Shown: piece after piece, positions 52,866-61,386 of the stretch
How the letters are laid out: the number at the start of each line of letters is the position of its first letter
How positions within the stretch are numbered: position 1 is the stretch's first letter
NCBI GenBank assembly: GCA_017744355.1
Contig: JAGIBK010000004.1
Coordinates: 357,905-421,904, forward strand
Source: a bacterium
GTDB taxonomy: Bacteria > Cyanobacteriota > Sericytochromatia > S15B-MN24 > UBA4093
Reading direction: 5' to 3'
Length of the DNA: 64,000 nt
Program-made: the position numbers and the translations under genes
Notes under the pieces: model-generated
Seen by the model: only the letters and a program-made list of their open reading frames with translations
Told to the model about the DNA's origin: nothing
Databases searched by the model: none

Positions 52866-53672
52866 ATGGACGCGATCCGGTCACTACTTCCCGGGGGATC
52901 CTCCTACTACCTGCTCTGCGCCGTCGTGCTCGTGGTGGCCTACCTGGTCAACACCACCTACATCACGGTGTTCTACCACCGTGGCCTCGCCCACGGCGCC
53001 GTCACCCTCAAGCCCTGGCTGCGGCGCTTCGTGGCCGTCACCGGCAGCTGGGTGACCGGTATCGACCCCAAGGCCTGGGCCTGCATGCACCGCCAGCACC
53101 ACACCTACTCGGACACGGCCAAGGATCCGCACAGCCCCCTCAACAGCAACGTCTTCGCGGTGATGCTCGACCAGCTCCGCTCGTACGAGCGCATCCTGGT
53201 CCAGCTGCTCAAGGGCCGTCCCGACACCACCGCGATCGTCGCGGACCTGGACTTCCCCGTCAGCTGGGTCAACCGCAAGCGGGTCTGGTACCTGCCCTAC
53301 GTCGCGCAGATCGCTATCGCGATCGCCCTGGGCGTCTTCACGGGCGGCTGGCTGCTGGGCGCCTGCTACTTCTTCGGGCTCATGAGCCACCCGATCGAAG
53401 GCTGGCTGGTCAACTCCTTCGCCCACGCCTTCGGCTACCGCAACTTCGAGACCGAGGACAACTCCCGCAACAACACCCTCATCGCCTGGCTCGTCATGGG
53501 CGAGGGCTACCAGAACAACCACCACGCCCACCCCGGCTCGGCCAAGTTCGCCTTCCGCCGCTTCGAGCTCGACCTGGGCTACGTGGTCTGCCTGGTCCTC
53601 AAGGGCCTCGGACTGATCGAGATCCCGCGCTACGACGCCGCCCCCAAGCGCGTCCCCGCCCAGTCCTACTAG
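52866..53672 (+). CDS. Membrane fatty acid desaturase (acyl-lipid/stearoyl type)
   Basis: The 268-residue membrane protein has histidine boxes typical of di-iron desaturases: YHRGLAHGA, HRQHHTYSDTAKDPHS and GYQNNHHAHPGSAKF. Helices are visible at residues about 12-32 and 150-178. It introduces a cis double bond into acyl chains, probably for membrane fluidity. AAAGGAG lies 13-14 nt before the ATG, a long spacing, so the start is slightly uncertain. A strong terminator follows. Confidence 0.9.
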   Translation: MDAIRSLLPGGSSYYLLCAVVLVVAYLVNTTYITVFYHRGLAHGAVTLKPWLRRFVAVTGSWVTGIDPKAWACMHRQHHTYSDTAKDPHSPLNSNVFAVMLDQLRSYERILVQLLKGRPDTTAIVADLDFPVSWVNRKRVWYLPYVAQIAIAIALGVFTGGWLLGACYFFGLMSHPIEGWLVNSFAHAFGYRNFETEDNSRNNTLIAWLVMGEGYQNNHHAHPGSAKFAFRRFELDLGYVVCLVLKGLGLIEIPRYDAAPKRVPAQSY

Positions 53673-53696
53673 TCCCAGACCTCCCAATCCACCCGA

Positions 53697-53727
53697 CGCC
53701 GCCGGCCTTTCGAGGCCGGCGGCGTTT
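53697..53727 (+). terminator. Intrinsic terminator of the desaturase gene
   Basis: A 12-bp perfect stem (53697-53708 with 53713-53724) with a TTCG loop is followed by TTTGG. Confidence 0.85.
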
Positions 53728-53768
53728 GGCGTGCGGGCCCCACGCGCAACAAGCCGACATAAAAAGTA

Positions 53769-53782
53769 TCCAAAATTTTGGA
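53769..53782 (+). promoter_or_regulatory. Palindromic operator-like site upstream of the YceI gene
   Basis: TCCAAAATTTTGGA is a perfect 14-bp palindrome in an AT-rich island about 90 bp upstream of the YceI-like gene. A TTGGAC/TAGAAT promoter candidate overlaps its right side, but with an over-long 20-bp spacer. The cognate regulator is unknown. Confidence 0.5.
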
Positions 53783-53871
53783 CTCCAACGACCAGGCGCC
53801 AGCTAGAATCGAGCCCCTTCCCATGCCCCTCAAACCGAGTCAGTAGCTGACTTTCACGAAACGGAGGCCCT

Positions 53872-54594
53872 ATGATCGCTCGCTTGCGCCGCCCGCTCCT
53901 CTTGGCCCTCGCCCCGCTCGCCCTCGCCGGCACCCTGCTGCACGGCTGCAGCCCCGCCACCAACGGCCCCAGCACCAACGCCACCCCCGACCCATTGATC
54001 AACGCGACCCTCGGCGAGACCAAGACCCTCGCCTTCACCATGAAAAAGTGGGAAGGCCCGGACGGCGACCTCGAGTCGAAGAAGACCGCGGTCAACGGTA
54101 CGTTCCCGAGCTTTACGGTGGCCATGAGCAAGAAGGCTTCCGCGATCAAGGCCCCCGCCGACCTGAGCGACCTGAAGGCCAAGGTCGAGGTCCCCCTGGA
54201 GGAGGCCAACGTCATCACCGGCTCGAACGCCGACGCCATGCTCCGCAACGCCCGGATCGCCGAGTTCTACTTCGAGGCCACCAAGTTCGCCAAGGCCGGC
54301 TTCACCCTCACGAACTTCCAGACCACCAGCTCCAAGACGAGCTTCGCGCCCGGCGACACCCTCGACGTGACGGCCGACGCCGAGCTGGACCTGCACGGCG
54401 TCAAGAAGACGATCCCCGGCCTCAAGCTCGCCGTGACCCTCACCGAGGGCGCCTGCCGGATCAAGAGCGCCGAGGACCTCTCGATCAAGTCGGACGCCTT
54501 CCAGCTCCCCTGGCAGGCCCTGCTCCACGAGTGCGGCCACAAGGGCCTGGACGAGGCGGCGACCGTCAGCTTCGACGTCACCCTCACCAATTAG
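53872..54594 (+). CDS. YceI-like lipoprotein
   Basis: The 240-residue protein has a lipoprotein signal (LLALAPLALAGTLLHGC) and a lipocalin-like YceI domain. Landmarks are PSFTVAMSKKASAIKAPADLSDLKAKVEVPLEEANVITGSNADAMLRNARIAEFYFEATKF and the later LDVTADAELDLHGVKKTIPGLKLAV. YceI proteins bind polyisoprenoids or quinones in the periplasm. It stands alone between two terminators. Confidence 0.85.
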   Translation: MIARLRRPLLLALAPLALAGTLLHGCSPATNGPSTNATPDPLINATLGETKTLAFTMKKWEGPDGDLESKKTAVNGTFPSFTVAMSKKASAIKAPADLSDLKAKVEVPLEEANVITGSNADAMLRNARIAEFYFEATKFAKAGFTLTNFQTTSSKTSFAPGDTLDVTADAELDLHGVKKTIPGLKLAVTLTEGACRIKSAEDLSIKSDAFQLPWQALLHECGHKGLDEAATVSFDVTLTN

Positions 54595-54613
54595 CGCTCC
54601 GCGCGCTGCGATC

Positions 54614-54657
54614 GCCCCCCGGACGAAAGCTTGAAGGTTTCGTCCGGGGGGCTTGTT
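54614..54657 (+). terminator. Intrinsic terminator of the YceI gene
   Basis: A 15-bp stem (54614-54628 with 54638-54652), loop GCTTGAAGG, is followed by TTGTT. Confidence 0.85.
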
Positions 54658-54731
54658 CAAACGGACGTTTTCCGCCCCCGCTAGCTCCTTTATCCTGAGA
54701 GGCACAGAGAGGTGGCCTGCAGGAGGGCCAC

Positions 54732-55838
54732 ATGGCAGCCACCGACCCGCGACCCCGTCGCCTGGCGGCGCTGCGTCGCTTGCTTCACGACGAGGGCCTG
54801 GACGCGCTCCTCGTCACCCACCTTCCGAACATTCGCTACCTGACGGGCTTCACCGGCACCGCCGCTCAGCTCATCATCTCGGCGCACGCATGCCTGCTCG
54901 TTTTGGACTTCCGCTACGTGCAGCAGGCCGCACGCGAAGCGCCGCATTGCACCCTCGTCCAAGCCCACGGGGCGGGCTTCGAGGACGCTACGGTCGAGGC
55001 CATCCTGCTCTCCGAGAGCAAGCGCTTAGGCTTCGAGAGCGGCCACCTCAGCTACTGGGACCACGGCCGGCTCGAAGTCCGGCTGGGCAAGGCCGTGAAA
55101 CTCGTCCCCTCGGGCGGCGAGGTCGAGCGCCTGCGCCTGATCAAGGACGCCTCCGAGATCGAGGCCCTGCGCACGGCAAGCCGCCTGACCCGCGAGGCCG
55201 TCGACGAGGTGCTCTCGCACCTGCGCGTCGGCGATAGCGAGGCGGCGATCGCCTCCAAGCTCGAAGCCCGCTTCCGCGAGACAAGCCTCGAAGGGGCCGC
55301 CTTCGACACGCTGGTCGCAAGCGGCGAACGCTCCGCCCAGATCCACGCCCGGGTCAGCCCGCACGCCGTGCGCCAGGGCGAGATGCTGCTCATCGATTGC
55401 GGGGCCTCCTACCGGGGCTACAAGGCCGACATGAGCCGCACGGTCATGCCGGGGGGCGCTTCCAAGCGCTTCGAAGAAGTCGAGGGCGCCGTGCGTGAGG
55501 CGCTCGACAAGGTGATCGCCGCGATCCGGCCCGGGGCGTCGCTCGGGGAGCTGGATGCGATCGCGCGCCAAGCGCTCGCCGAGCATGGGCTCGCCGAGGC
55601 CTTTCTCCACGGCCTGGGGCATGGGATAGGGCTCGAGGTCCACGAAGAGCCATGGCTCGCTCCTTGCGAGGAGGGGACGCTCGAAGCGGGGATGACGATC
55701 GCCGTCGAGCCCGGGGTCTACCTTGAGGGATGGGGCGGAGTGAGGCTCGAAGAGACGATCCTCGTCACCCCCAAAGGCTGCGAGGTCCTGACTCAGGGCC
55801 CCCGCGCGAGCGAGGTTCCTGGTGTGCTATCATTGTGA
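54732..55838 (+). CDS. Xaa-Pro aminopeptidase / M24 peptidase
   Basis: The 368-residue cytosolic metallopeptidase has a creatinase N-terminal domain (LLVTHLPNIRYLTGFTGTAA) and a pita-bread catalytic domain. Metal ligands are in IDCGASYRGYKADMSRT, GLGHGIGLEVHEEPWLA, IAVEPGVYLEGWGGVRLEETILV. Length fits short prokaryotic PepP/YpdF-like enzymes. It precedes efp, a common bacterial order. Confidence 0.92.
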   Translation: MAATDPRPRRLAALRRLLHDEGLDALLVTHLPNIRYLTGFTGTAAQLIISAHACLLVLDFRYVQQAAREAPHCTLVQAHGAGFEDATVEAILLSESKRLGFESGHLSYWDHGRLEVRLGKAVKLVPSGGEVERLRLIKDASEIEALRTASRLTREAVDEVLSHLRVGDSEAAIASKLEARFRETSLEGAAFDTLVASGERSAQIHARVSPHAVRQGEMLLIDCGASYRGYKADMSRTVMPGGASKRFEEVEGAVREALDKVIAAIRPGASLGELDAIARQALAEHGLAEAFLHGLGHGIGLEVHEEPWLAPCEEGTLEAGMTIAVEPGVYLEGWGGVRLEETILVTPKGCEVLTQGPRASEVPGVLSL

Positions 55839-55889
55839 CTAAGTTTCGTCACCCACCGCGTCCTACGCATCACGAGGAATCGCCCAAGT

Positions 55890-56447
55890 ATGATCTCGTC
55901 GAACGACCTGCGCCCCGGCACGACCATCGAGATGGAAGGTGTCGCTTACACCGTCGTGGATTTCCAGCACGTCAAGCCCGGCAAGGGCGCAGCCTTCGTG
56001 CGTACCAAGCTCAAGAACATCAAGACCGGCAACACCAACGAGGTCACCTTCCGCGCCGGTGAGAAGATCGCCAAGGCCAACCTCGAGAAGAAGGAATACC
56101 AGTTCATGTACGCGACTGGTGACGACTTCAACTTCATGGACAACGAGACCTACGACCAGATCGAGCTCACCCGCGAGAAGCTGGCCGATTCGGCCAAGTG
56201 GCTCAAGGAAGGCATGATGGTCGAAATCCTGTACTTCCAGGGCGCCATCATGGGGATCAGCATCCCCAACTTCGTCGAACTCGAGATCATCGACACCCCC
56301 CCCGGCGTCAAGGGCGACACCGCCTCGGGCGGCGGCAAGCCCGCGACCCTCGAGGGCGGCGCCGTCGTGCAGGTGCCCTTCTTCGTCAACCAGGGCGACA
56401 AGATCCGCGTCGACACCCGCACCGGCGAGTACCTCGACCGCGTATAA
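55890..56447 (+). CDS. efp: Elongation factor P
   Basis: The 185-residue protein has the three-domain EF-P layout. It relieves ribosome stalling at polyproline. The loop HVKPGKGAAF places the modifiable lysine at residue 32. The C-terminal signature GDKIRVDTRTGEYLDRV is intact. The next gene starts 99 nt on, and the pepP-efp-accB-accC-nusB order is one seen widely in bacteria. No EF-P modification enzyme is in the window. Confidence 0.97.
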   Translation: MISSNDLRPGTTIEMEGVAYTVVDFQHVKPGKGAAFVRTKLKNIKTGNTNEVTFRAGEKIAKANLEKKEYQFMYATGDDFNFMDNETYDQIELTREKLADSAKWLKEGMMVEILYFQGAIMGISIPNFVELEIIDTPPGVKGDTASGGGKPATLEGGAVVQVPFFVNQGDKIRVDTRTGEYLDRV

Positions 56448-56546
56448 CGATCCTCTCGTCATTGTCGGCGGTGGCCAGGCCCGCGTTCGGGCCGGACGGC
56501 TTCGTCTTTACGGCCACCGCCTTTCCAGCACCAAGGAGGCTTCCCG

Positions 56547-57044
<498 letters not shown>

Positions 57045-57048
57045 GCCT

Positions 57049-58395
57049 GTGTTTCGCAAGATCCTGATCGCCAACCGCGGCGAGATCGCCCTGCGCGTCC
57101 TGCGCGCCTGCGAGGAGCTCGGCGTCAAGACGGTCGTCGTCTACAGCGAGGCCGACCGCGACAGCCTGCCGGTCAAGCTCGCGGACGAGGCCTACTGCAT
57201 CGGCCCGGCGCAGTCGACCCAGAGCTACCTCAACATCCCGAACATCATCTCGGCGGCCGTCGTCTCGGGCGCCGAGGCGATCCACCCCGGCTACGGCTTT
57301 TTGGCCGAGAACGCGCGCTTCGCGCAGATCTGCCAGGACCACGGCCTCAAGTTCATCGGTCCCAGCGCGGACGTCATCGAGGGAATGGGCGACAAGATCA
57401 ACGCCAAGGACCTCATGAAGCGCGCGGGCGTCCCCACGGTGCCCGGCACCGACGGCCCCATCGAGGACCTGGCCGAGGCCACCCGCCTGGCCGAAGAGAT
57501 GGGCTTCCCCGTCATCATCAAGGCGGCGGCGGGCGGCGGCGGGCGCGGCATGCGCATCGTCCAGCACCCCGGCCAGTTCCAGGAGCAGGCGGAGCTCGCC
57601 CAGCAGGAGGCGGTCGCCGCCTTCGGCAACGGCGCGGTCTACCTCGAGAAGTACCTGGAAGAGCCCCGCCACATCGAGTTCCAGGTGATCGTGGACCAGG
57701 CGGGCAACGCCATCCACCTGGGCGAGCGCGACTGCTCGGTCCAGCGCCGTCACCAGAAGCTGCTCGAAGAGGCCCCCTCGCCGTCGCTCACCCCCGAGCT
57801 GCGCGAGAAGATGGGCAAGGACGCCATCAAGGCCGTGACCGCCCTTGCTTACGAGGGCGTGGGCACCGTCGAGTTCCTGCTCGATCGGCACGGCAACTAC
57901 TACTTCATGGAGATCAACACCCGCATCCAGGTGGAGCATCCGGTCACCGAGCTGATCTCGCGGGTGGATCTCGTCCAGGAGCAGATCCGCATCGCCGCGG
58001 GCGCGCCCCTCTCGCTCAAGCAGGAGGATGTGCGCCTGACGGGTCACGCCATCGAGTGCCGCATCAACGCGGAGGACCCCGACAAGGGCTTCCGCCCGAG
58101 CCCCGGCACCATCACGGCCTACCTGACGCCGGGCGGCCCCGGCGTGCGCGTCGACTCCCACGTCTACCCCGGTTACACCATCCCGCCGTACTACGACTCG
58201 ATGGTCGCCAAGCTCGTCGTCTGGGCCGAGGACCGGCCCAAGGCGATCGCCCGCATGCAGCGGGCGCTCAACGAGTACGCCATCACCGGGGTCAAGACCA
58301 CCATCCCGCTCCACCAGAAGATCCTGGATAACGCATTCTTCCGCAAGGGGGAGGTTTACACCAACTTCCTGCCCCGGCGGATCCTCGGAGGTTAG
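57049..58395 (+). CDS. accC: Biotin carboxylase subunit of acetyl-CoA carboxylase
   Basis: The 448-residue enzyme carboxylates biotin on AccB using ATP and bicarbonate. Motifs: KILIANRGEIALRVLRACEELG, the glycine-rich ATP loop AAAGGGGRGM, the RRHQKLLEEAPSP segment and FMEINTRIQVEHPVTE. Start is GTG at 57049, which gives the family's usual N-terminus and length. The gene is flanked by accB and nusB with gaps of 4 and 2 nt. Confidence 0.97.
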   Translation: MFRKILIANRGEIALRVLRACEELGVKTVVVYSEADRDSLPVKLADEAYCIGPAQSTQSYLNIPNIISAAVVSGAEAIHPGYGFLAENARFAQICQDHGLKFIGPSADVIEGMGDKINAKDLMKRAGVPTVPGTDGPIEDLAEATRLAEEMGFPVIIKAAAGGGGRGMRIVQHPGQFQEQAELAQQEAVAAFGNGAVYLEKYLEEPRHIEFQVIVDQAGNAIHLGERDCSVQRRHQKLLEEAPSPSLTPELREKMGKDAIKAVTALAYEGVGTVEFLLDRHGNYYFMEINTRIQVEHPVTELISRVDLVQEQIRIAAGAPLSLKQEDVRLTGHAIECRINAEDPDKGFRPSPGTITAYLTPGGPGVRVDSHVYPGYTIPPYYDSMVAKLVVWAEDRPKAIARMQRALNEYAITGVKTTIPLHQKILDNAFFRKGEVYTNFLPRRILGG

Positions 58396-58397
58396 TT

Positions 58398-59162
58398 TTG
58401 AACACCCGTCGTGTCGCCAGAGAGCTGGCGCTGCTCACCCTCTCACAGGTCAAGCCGACCGACGCCAAGCCGGCCTTGGCCGACCTGATGGGCCGCGCGG
58501 CCGCCATGCTCGCAGGCGAGGCCCGCGAGCACCTCAACACCGCCTGTGCGACGCTTGCGCGGGTGCGCGACGAGCTAGCCCGCCTCAACAGCGAGGAGTT
58601 CGGTCCTGACCTGGTCCACGAGATGACCCGTGCGGCCATCGTCGGCGGCCGCGGCGACGAGCTGGACGCAGGCGCCATCGAGAAGACGGCCCTCATGTTC
58701 TTCCGCCGCGCCAAGGAGCAGGAGGCCATGCCCGAGCTGACCCAGGGTCTGCTCGAGACCTCCATCCCCGAGGCGATTTCGGGCATCGAGCAGGTGCAGC
58801 AAGCCGCCGACCTGCTCGCCTGGGCGCTGGAGTGGCCCGCCATGGCCGCTCTCGCCGATTCCACCTCGGTGCGCACCTTCGCCCTGAAGCTGATCGAGCA
58901 GTATCACTCCCACAAGGATGAGATCGACGGCGAGCTCGGCAAGGCCGCGGCCAACTGGAAGGTCGAGCGCATGGCGAGCCTGGACCGCGACGTGATGCGG
59001 ATCGCCCTGGGTGAGCTCAAGTACTCGCCCGAGGTGCCCGTCGAGGTCGCGATCAACGAGGCCGTCGAGCTCGCCAAGAAGTACGGCACCGAAGAGTCCG
59101 GCAAGTTCGTCAACGGCGTCCTCAGCGCCTTCGCCAAGGAAGCGGCCAAGATCCGCGCCTAG
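58398..59162 (+). CDS. nusB: Transcription antitermination factor NusB with large internal extension
   Basis: The 254-residue protein is far longer than the usual 130-160. Residues 1-20 (TRRVARELALLTLSQVKP) and the C-terminal NusB fold (residues about 155-254, WKVERMASLDRDVMRIALGELKYSPEVPVEVAINEAVELAKKYGTEESGKFVNGVL) are canonical. Between them lies an Ala/Glu-rich helical extension of about 130 residues. Cyanobacterial NusB proteins have a comparable insert, which bears on host identity. TTG start follows GGAGGTT. NusB binds boxA RNA with S10 during rRNA transcription. A terminator follows. Confidence 0.93.
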   Translation: MNTRRVARELALLTLSQVKPTDAKPALADLMGRAAAMLAGEAREHLNTACATLARVRDELARLNSEEFGPDLVHEMTRAAIVGGRGDELDAGAIEKTALMFFRRAKEQEAMPELTQGLLETSIPEAISGIEQVQQAADLLAWALEWPAMAALADSTSVRTFALKLIEQYHSHKDEIDGELGKAAANWKVERMASLDRDVMRIALGELKYSPEVPVEVAINEAVELAKKYGTEESGKFVNGVLSAFAKEAAKIRA

Positions 59163-59175
59163 TTCCAAGCCGATT

Positions 59176-59200
59176 CCCCGCCCCTTCCCGGGGCGGGGTT
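59176..59200 (+). terminator. Terminator of the efp-accBC-nusB unit
   Basis: CCCCGCCCC (59176-59184) pairs with GGGGCGGGG (59190-59198), then TT. The T-run is short, so efficiency is uncertain. Confidence 0.6.
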
Positions 59201-59203
59201 CAC

Positions 59204-59277
59204 GCATCTGACCAAACGGCTCCATCGAGCCGCTCACGGCGGCCAACACTCGACACGGGTCCGGGTTTGTTAGATGC
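59204..59277 (+). repeat. 66-nt palindromic structured element, copy B
   Basis: The core (59208-59273) begins CTGACCAAAC and ends GTTTGTTAG, with the inner hairpin GCCGC-TCACG-GCGGC. The outer stem is GCATCTGAC/GTTAGATGC, different in sequence from copies A and C but still complementary apart from a G-T pair. It lies between the nusB terminator and ftsY, in the same orientation as ftsY. Confidence 0.78.
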
Positions 59278-59328
59278 TCTGTCGGGTGGGGGATTGCACC
59301 GTTCCAACCCCACCGAGGAGATGTCTCC

Positions 59329-60453
59329 ATGTGGTTCAAGCGCAAGCCCGAACAGCCCCCCGTCACGCTCGAGCCGACCGAAGCCCCGGTCGCAGCCCCT
59401 GAGCAGCCTGCTCAGACCGCCCAAGCCGAGGCCCCGGCCCCTCAAGAGGCCGAAGCGCCCGCGGAGCAAGCCGAGCAGAAGGGCTTCTGGTCCAAGACCT
59501 GGGACTTCCTGAACAAGCCCATCTTCGTGGCCGAGACCGAGGCCATGTCGCAGGCCCTCGAGAAGACCAAGAGCGGCTTCATCGCGCGCATCAAGAAGCT
59601 GGGCAACCGCTGGACCAAGATCGACGAGGACATGCTCGAAGAGCTGGAAGAGATCCTGCTCGAGAGCGACGTGGGCCTCGCGGTGGCCGAAGGGGCGATC
59701 GCGCACGTCCGCGCCAAGCACAAGCTGGGCGAGGTCACCCCCGAGAACCTCAGCGACGTGCTCGAGGCCTACCTGCGCGAGCAGCTGGGCGAGAGCGCGC
59801 CTTTGCCCTACACCCCGAACACCCTGAACATCATCATGCTGGTGGGCGTCAACGGGGTCGGCAAGACGACGACCCTCGGCAAGCTCGCCCGCCGCTACCA
59901 GATCGAGGGCCGCAAGGTCCTGATCGCCGCCGCCGACACCTTCCGCGCCGCCGCCATCGAGCAGGTCGCCATCTGGGCCGAGCGCTCGGGAGTGGACCTC
60001 ATCCGGCACAAAGAGGGCGGGGACGCCGCAGCAGTGGTCTTCGACGCCATCCGCGCGGCCAAGGCCCGCGGGGTGGATACCCTCTTGATCGACACGGCAG
60101 GCCGCCTGCACAACAAATCCAACCTCATGGCCGAGCTACAGAAAGTCCGCAAGATCATCGAGCGCGAGGCCCCTGAGGCCCCGGTCGAGGCCCTCTTGGT
60201 GCTCGACGCCACCACCGGCCAGAACGGCCTGCGCCAGGCCGAGGTCTTCCAGGAGGCCACGAAGCTCACGGGCGTCATCCTGACCAAGCTCGACGGCACG
60301 GCCAAGGGCGGGGTGGTCTTCGGCATCAAGCAGCAGCTGGATCTCCCCGTGCGCCTGGTGGGGCTCGGCGAGAAGGTCGAGGACCTCAAGGACTTCGACG
60401 CGGGCGTCTACGTGGACGCGCTCTTCAGCGAAGAGGCCAAGCCCGAAGCGTAG
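59329..60453 (+). CDS. ftsY: Signal recognition particle receptor FtsY
   Basis: The 374-residue GTPase docks SRP-ribosome complexes at the membrane. An acidic Glu/Ala/Pro-rich N-terminal segment (residues about 10-50) is followed by the NG domain: LNIIMLVGVNGVGKTTTLGKLA (G1), ADTFRAAAIEQ, DTAGRLHNKSNLM (G3), LTKLDGTAKGG (G4). Length and motifs are normal. Repeat copy B occupies its upstream region. Confidence 0.97.
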   Translation: MWFKRKPEQPPVTLEPTEAPVAAPEQPAQTAQAEAPAPQEAEAPAEQAEQKGFWSKTWDFLNKPIFVAETEAMSQALEKTKSGFIARIKKLGNRWTKIDEDMLEELEEILLESDVGLAVAEGAIAHVRAKHKLGEVTPENLSDVLEAYLREQLGESAPLPYTPNTLNIIMLVGVNGVGKTTTLGKLARRYQIEGRKVLIAAADTFRAAAIEQVAIWAERSGVDLIRHKEGGDAAAVVFDAIRAAKARGVDTLLIDTAGRLHNKSNLMAELQKVRKIIEREAPEAPVEALLVLDATTGQNGLRQAEVFQEATKLTGVILTKLDGTAKGGVVFGIKQQLDLPVRLVGLGEKVEDLKDFDAGVYVDALFSEEAKPEA

Positions 60454-60464
60454 CCTATAGTCAA

Positions 60465-60500
60465 CGAATCCCCTGCCCCTGATGGGGCGGGGGATTCGTT
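60465..60500. terminator. Bidirectional terminator between ftsY and infA
   Basis: A 15-bp stem with one mismatch (60465-60479 with 60484-60498) sits between the converging genes; TTTATTT follows on the plus strand. Confidence 0.75.
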
Positions 60501-60733
60501 TATTTGCGGTGCCGGTAGGTGATCCGGCCGCGGGTGAGGTCGTAGGGGCTCAGCTCCACCTTGACCTTGTCGCCCATCAGGATCTTGATGAAGTGCTTAC
60601 GCATCTTGCCCGAGATGTGAGCGAGCACGGTGTGCCCATTGTCGAGCTGCACACGGAACATGGTGTTGGGCAGCGCTTCGAGCACGACCCCTTCCATCTC
60701 CAGGGTATCTTCCTTGACGGTGCCTCGGGTCAT
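60500..60733 (-). CDS. infA: Translation initiation factor IF-1
   Basis: The 77-residue protein is a single S1/OB-fold domain: [67 protein letters not shown]. It blocks the ribosomal A site during initiation. AGGAGG lies six bases before the ATG at 60733, so I prefer it to the in-frame ATG at 60751. It stands apart from a ribosomal-protein operon here. Confidence 0.95.
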   Translation of the reverse strand: MTRGTVKEDTLEMEGVVLEALPNTMFRVQLDNGHTVLAHISGKMRKHFIKILMGDKVKVELSPYDLTRGRITYRHRK

Positions 60734-60825
60734 CTTGCCACCTCCTGCCATGGGACTCGCCTCCCTAGCTTAGGGCAGCCCAACGCTTGCTCGTTCGTCT
60801 CGAATAGAGAAGAAGCTCGGCGGAT

Positions 60826-60855
60826 TTGCAACGCATGCGGCCCACGGTGTATGAT
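60826..60855 (+). promoter_or_regulatory. Predicted promoter of the copy C element and tRNA-Leu
   Basis: TTGCAA (60826-60831) and TATGAT (60850-60855) are separated by 18 bp. Start of transcription is expected near 60862, so the primary transcript would begin almost exactly at repeat copy C and run into tRNA-Leu. Confidence 0.55.
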
Positions 60856-60865
60856 CGAGGCAGCA

Positions 60866-60945
60866 AGAGTGTTTAACAAAACTGTTCCGCCTAGCCGCCC
60901 ACGGCGGCCAACATTCGTAACATGCCTGGTTTTGTTAGACACTCT
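60866..60945 (+). repeat. 66-nt palindromic structured element, copy C (leader of tRNA-Leu)
   Basis: The core (60873-60938) begins TTAACAAAAC and ends GTTTTGTTAG. The inner hairpin is GCCGC-CCACG-GCGGC. The outer stem AGAGTGTTTAACAAAAC pairs with GTTTTGTTAGACACTCT over 17 positions, one being G-T. It ends 4 nt before the tRNA and starts about 10 nt after the predicted -10 box. Confidence 0.8.
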
Positions 60946-60949
60946 AAGC

Positions 60950-61030
60950 GGGGACGTGGCGAAATGGCAGACGCGCCAGACTTAGGATCTGGTTTCGAAA
61001 GAAGTGTGGGTTCAAGTCCCACCGTCCCCA
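60950..61030 (+). tRNA. tRNA-Leu (anticodon UAG)
   Basis: The 81-nt type II tRNA has acceptor stem GGGGACG/CGTCCCC, anticodon stem CCAGA/TCTGG around loop CTTAGGA, a variable arm and T-arm GGTTCAAGTCC. CCA is not encoded. Its 3' side marks the edge of a lower-GC accessory segment. Confidence 0.94.
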
Positions 61031-61034
61031 CTCT

Positions 61035-61065
61035 AGGCCCTGAGACGATCTCGGGGCCTTTTTCT
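61035..61065 (+). terminator. Intrinsic terminator of tRNA-Leu
   Basis: AGGCCCTGAGA (61035-61045) pairs with TCTCGGGGCCT (61049-61059), one G-T included, followed by TTTTCTTTT. Confidence 0.85.
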
Positions 61066-61386
61066 TTTCGAAGCCACCCCCAAAAGGTGCGTCTTATCCG
61101 TCCGCATCGTCCGCACTATCCGCATAAATGGGCGGGACGTAGCGCCCTCGATTCTATGGGCAATGCGGCCATAAAGCTACCCCTCGACCAATGGGCTGGT
61201 CTGGCGGATAAGGGCCTGTCAACCTTTCCGCGCTTAAGTTTCAGAGCAAAAAATTAGCGCGCCGATATAGAGCAAAGAGGTAGGGGGGCTTTTGGCCCGC
61301 CCCCCCGGGGATGGGGGTGGATTCGTCTCATCCTAAAGGGCTCTAGAGGCCTGCGATTGCCTGCTCAGCCATAGGGGCAGGCTTGG
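61066..61386. other. Non-coding stretch between tRNA-Leu and the recombinase
   Basis: No supported gene lies here. Short TCCG-containing imperfect repeats (61096-61128) and a G/C-homopolymer-rich patch (61283-61321) are visible. It is probably the left end of the accessory segment; no clear tRNA-derived att duplication is seen. Confidence 0.4.
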
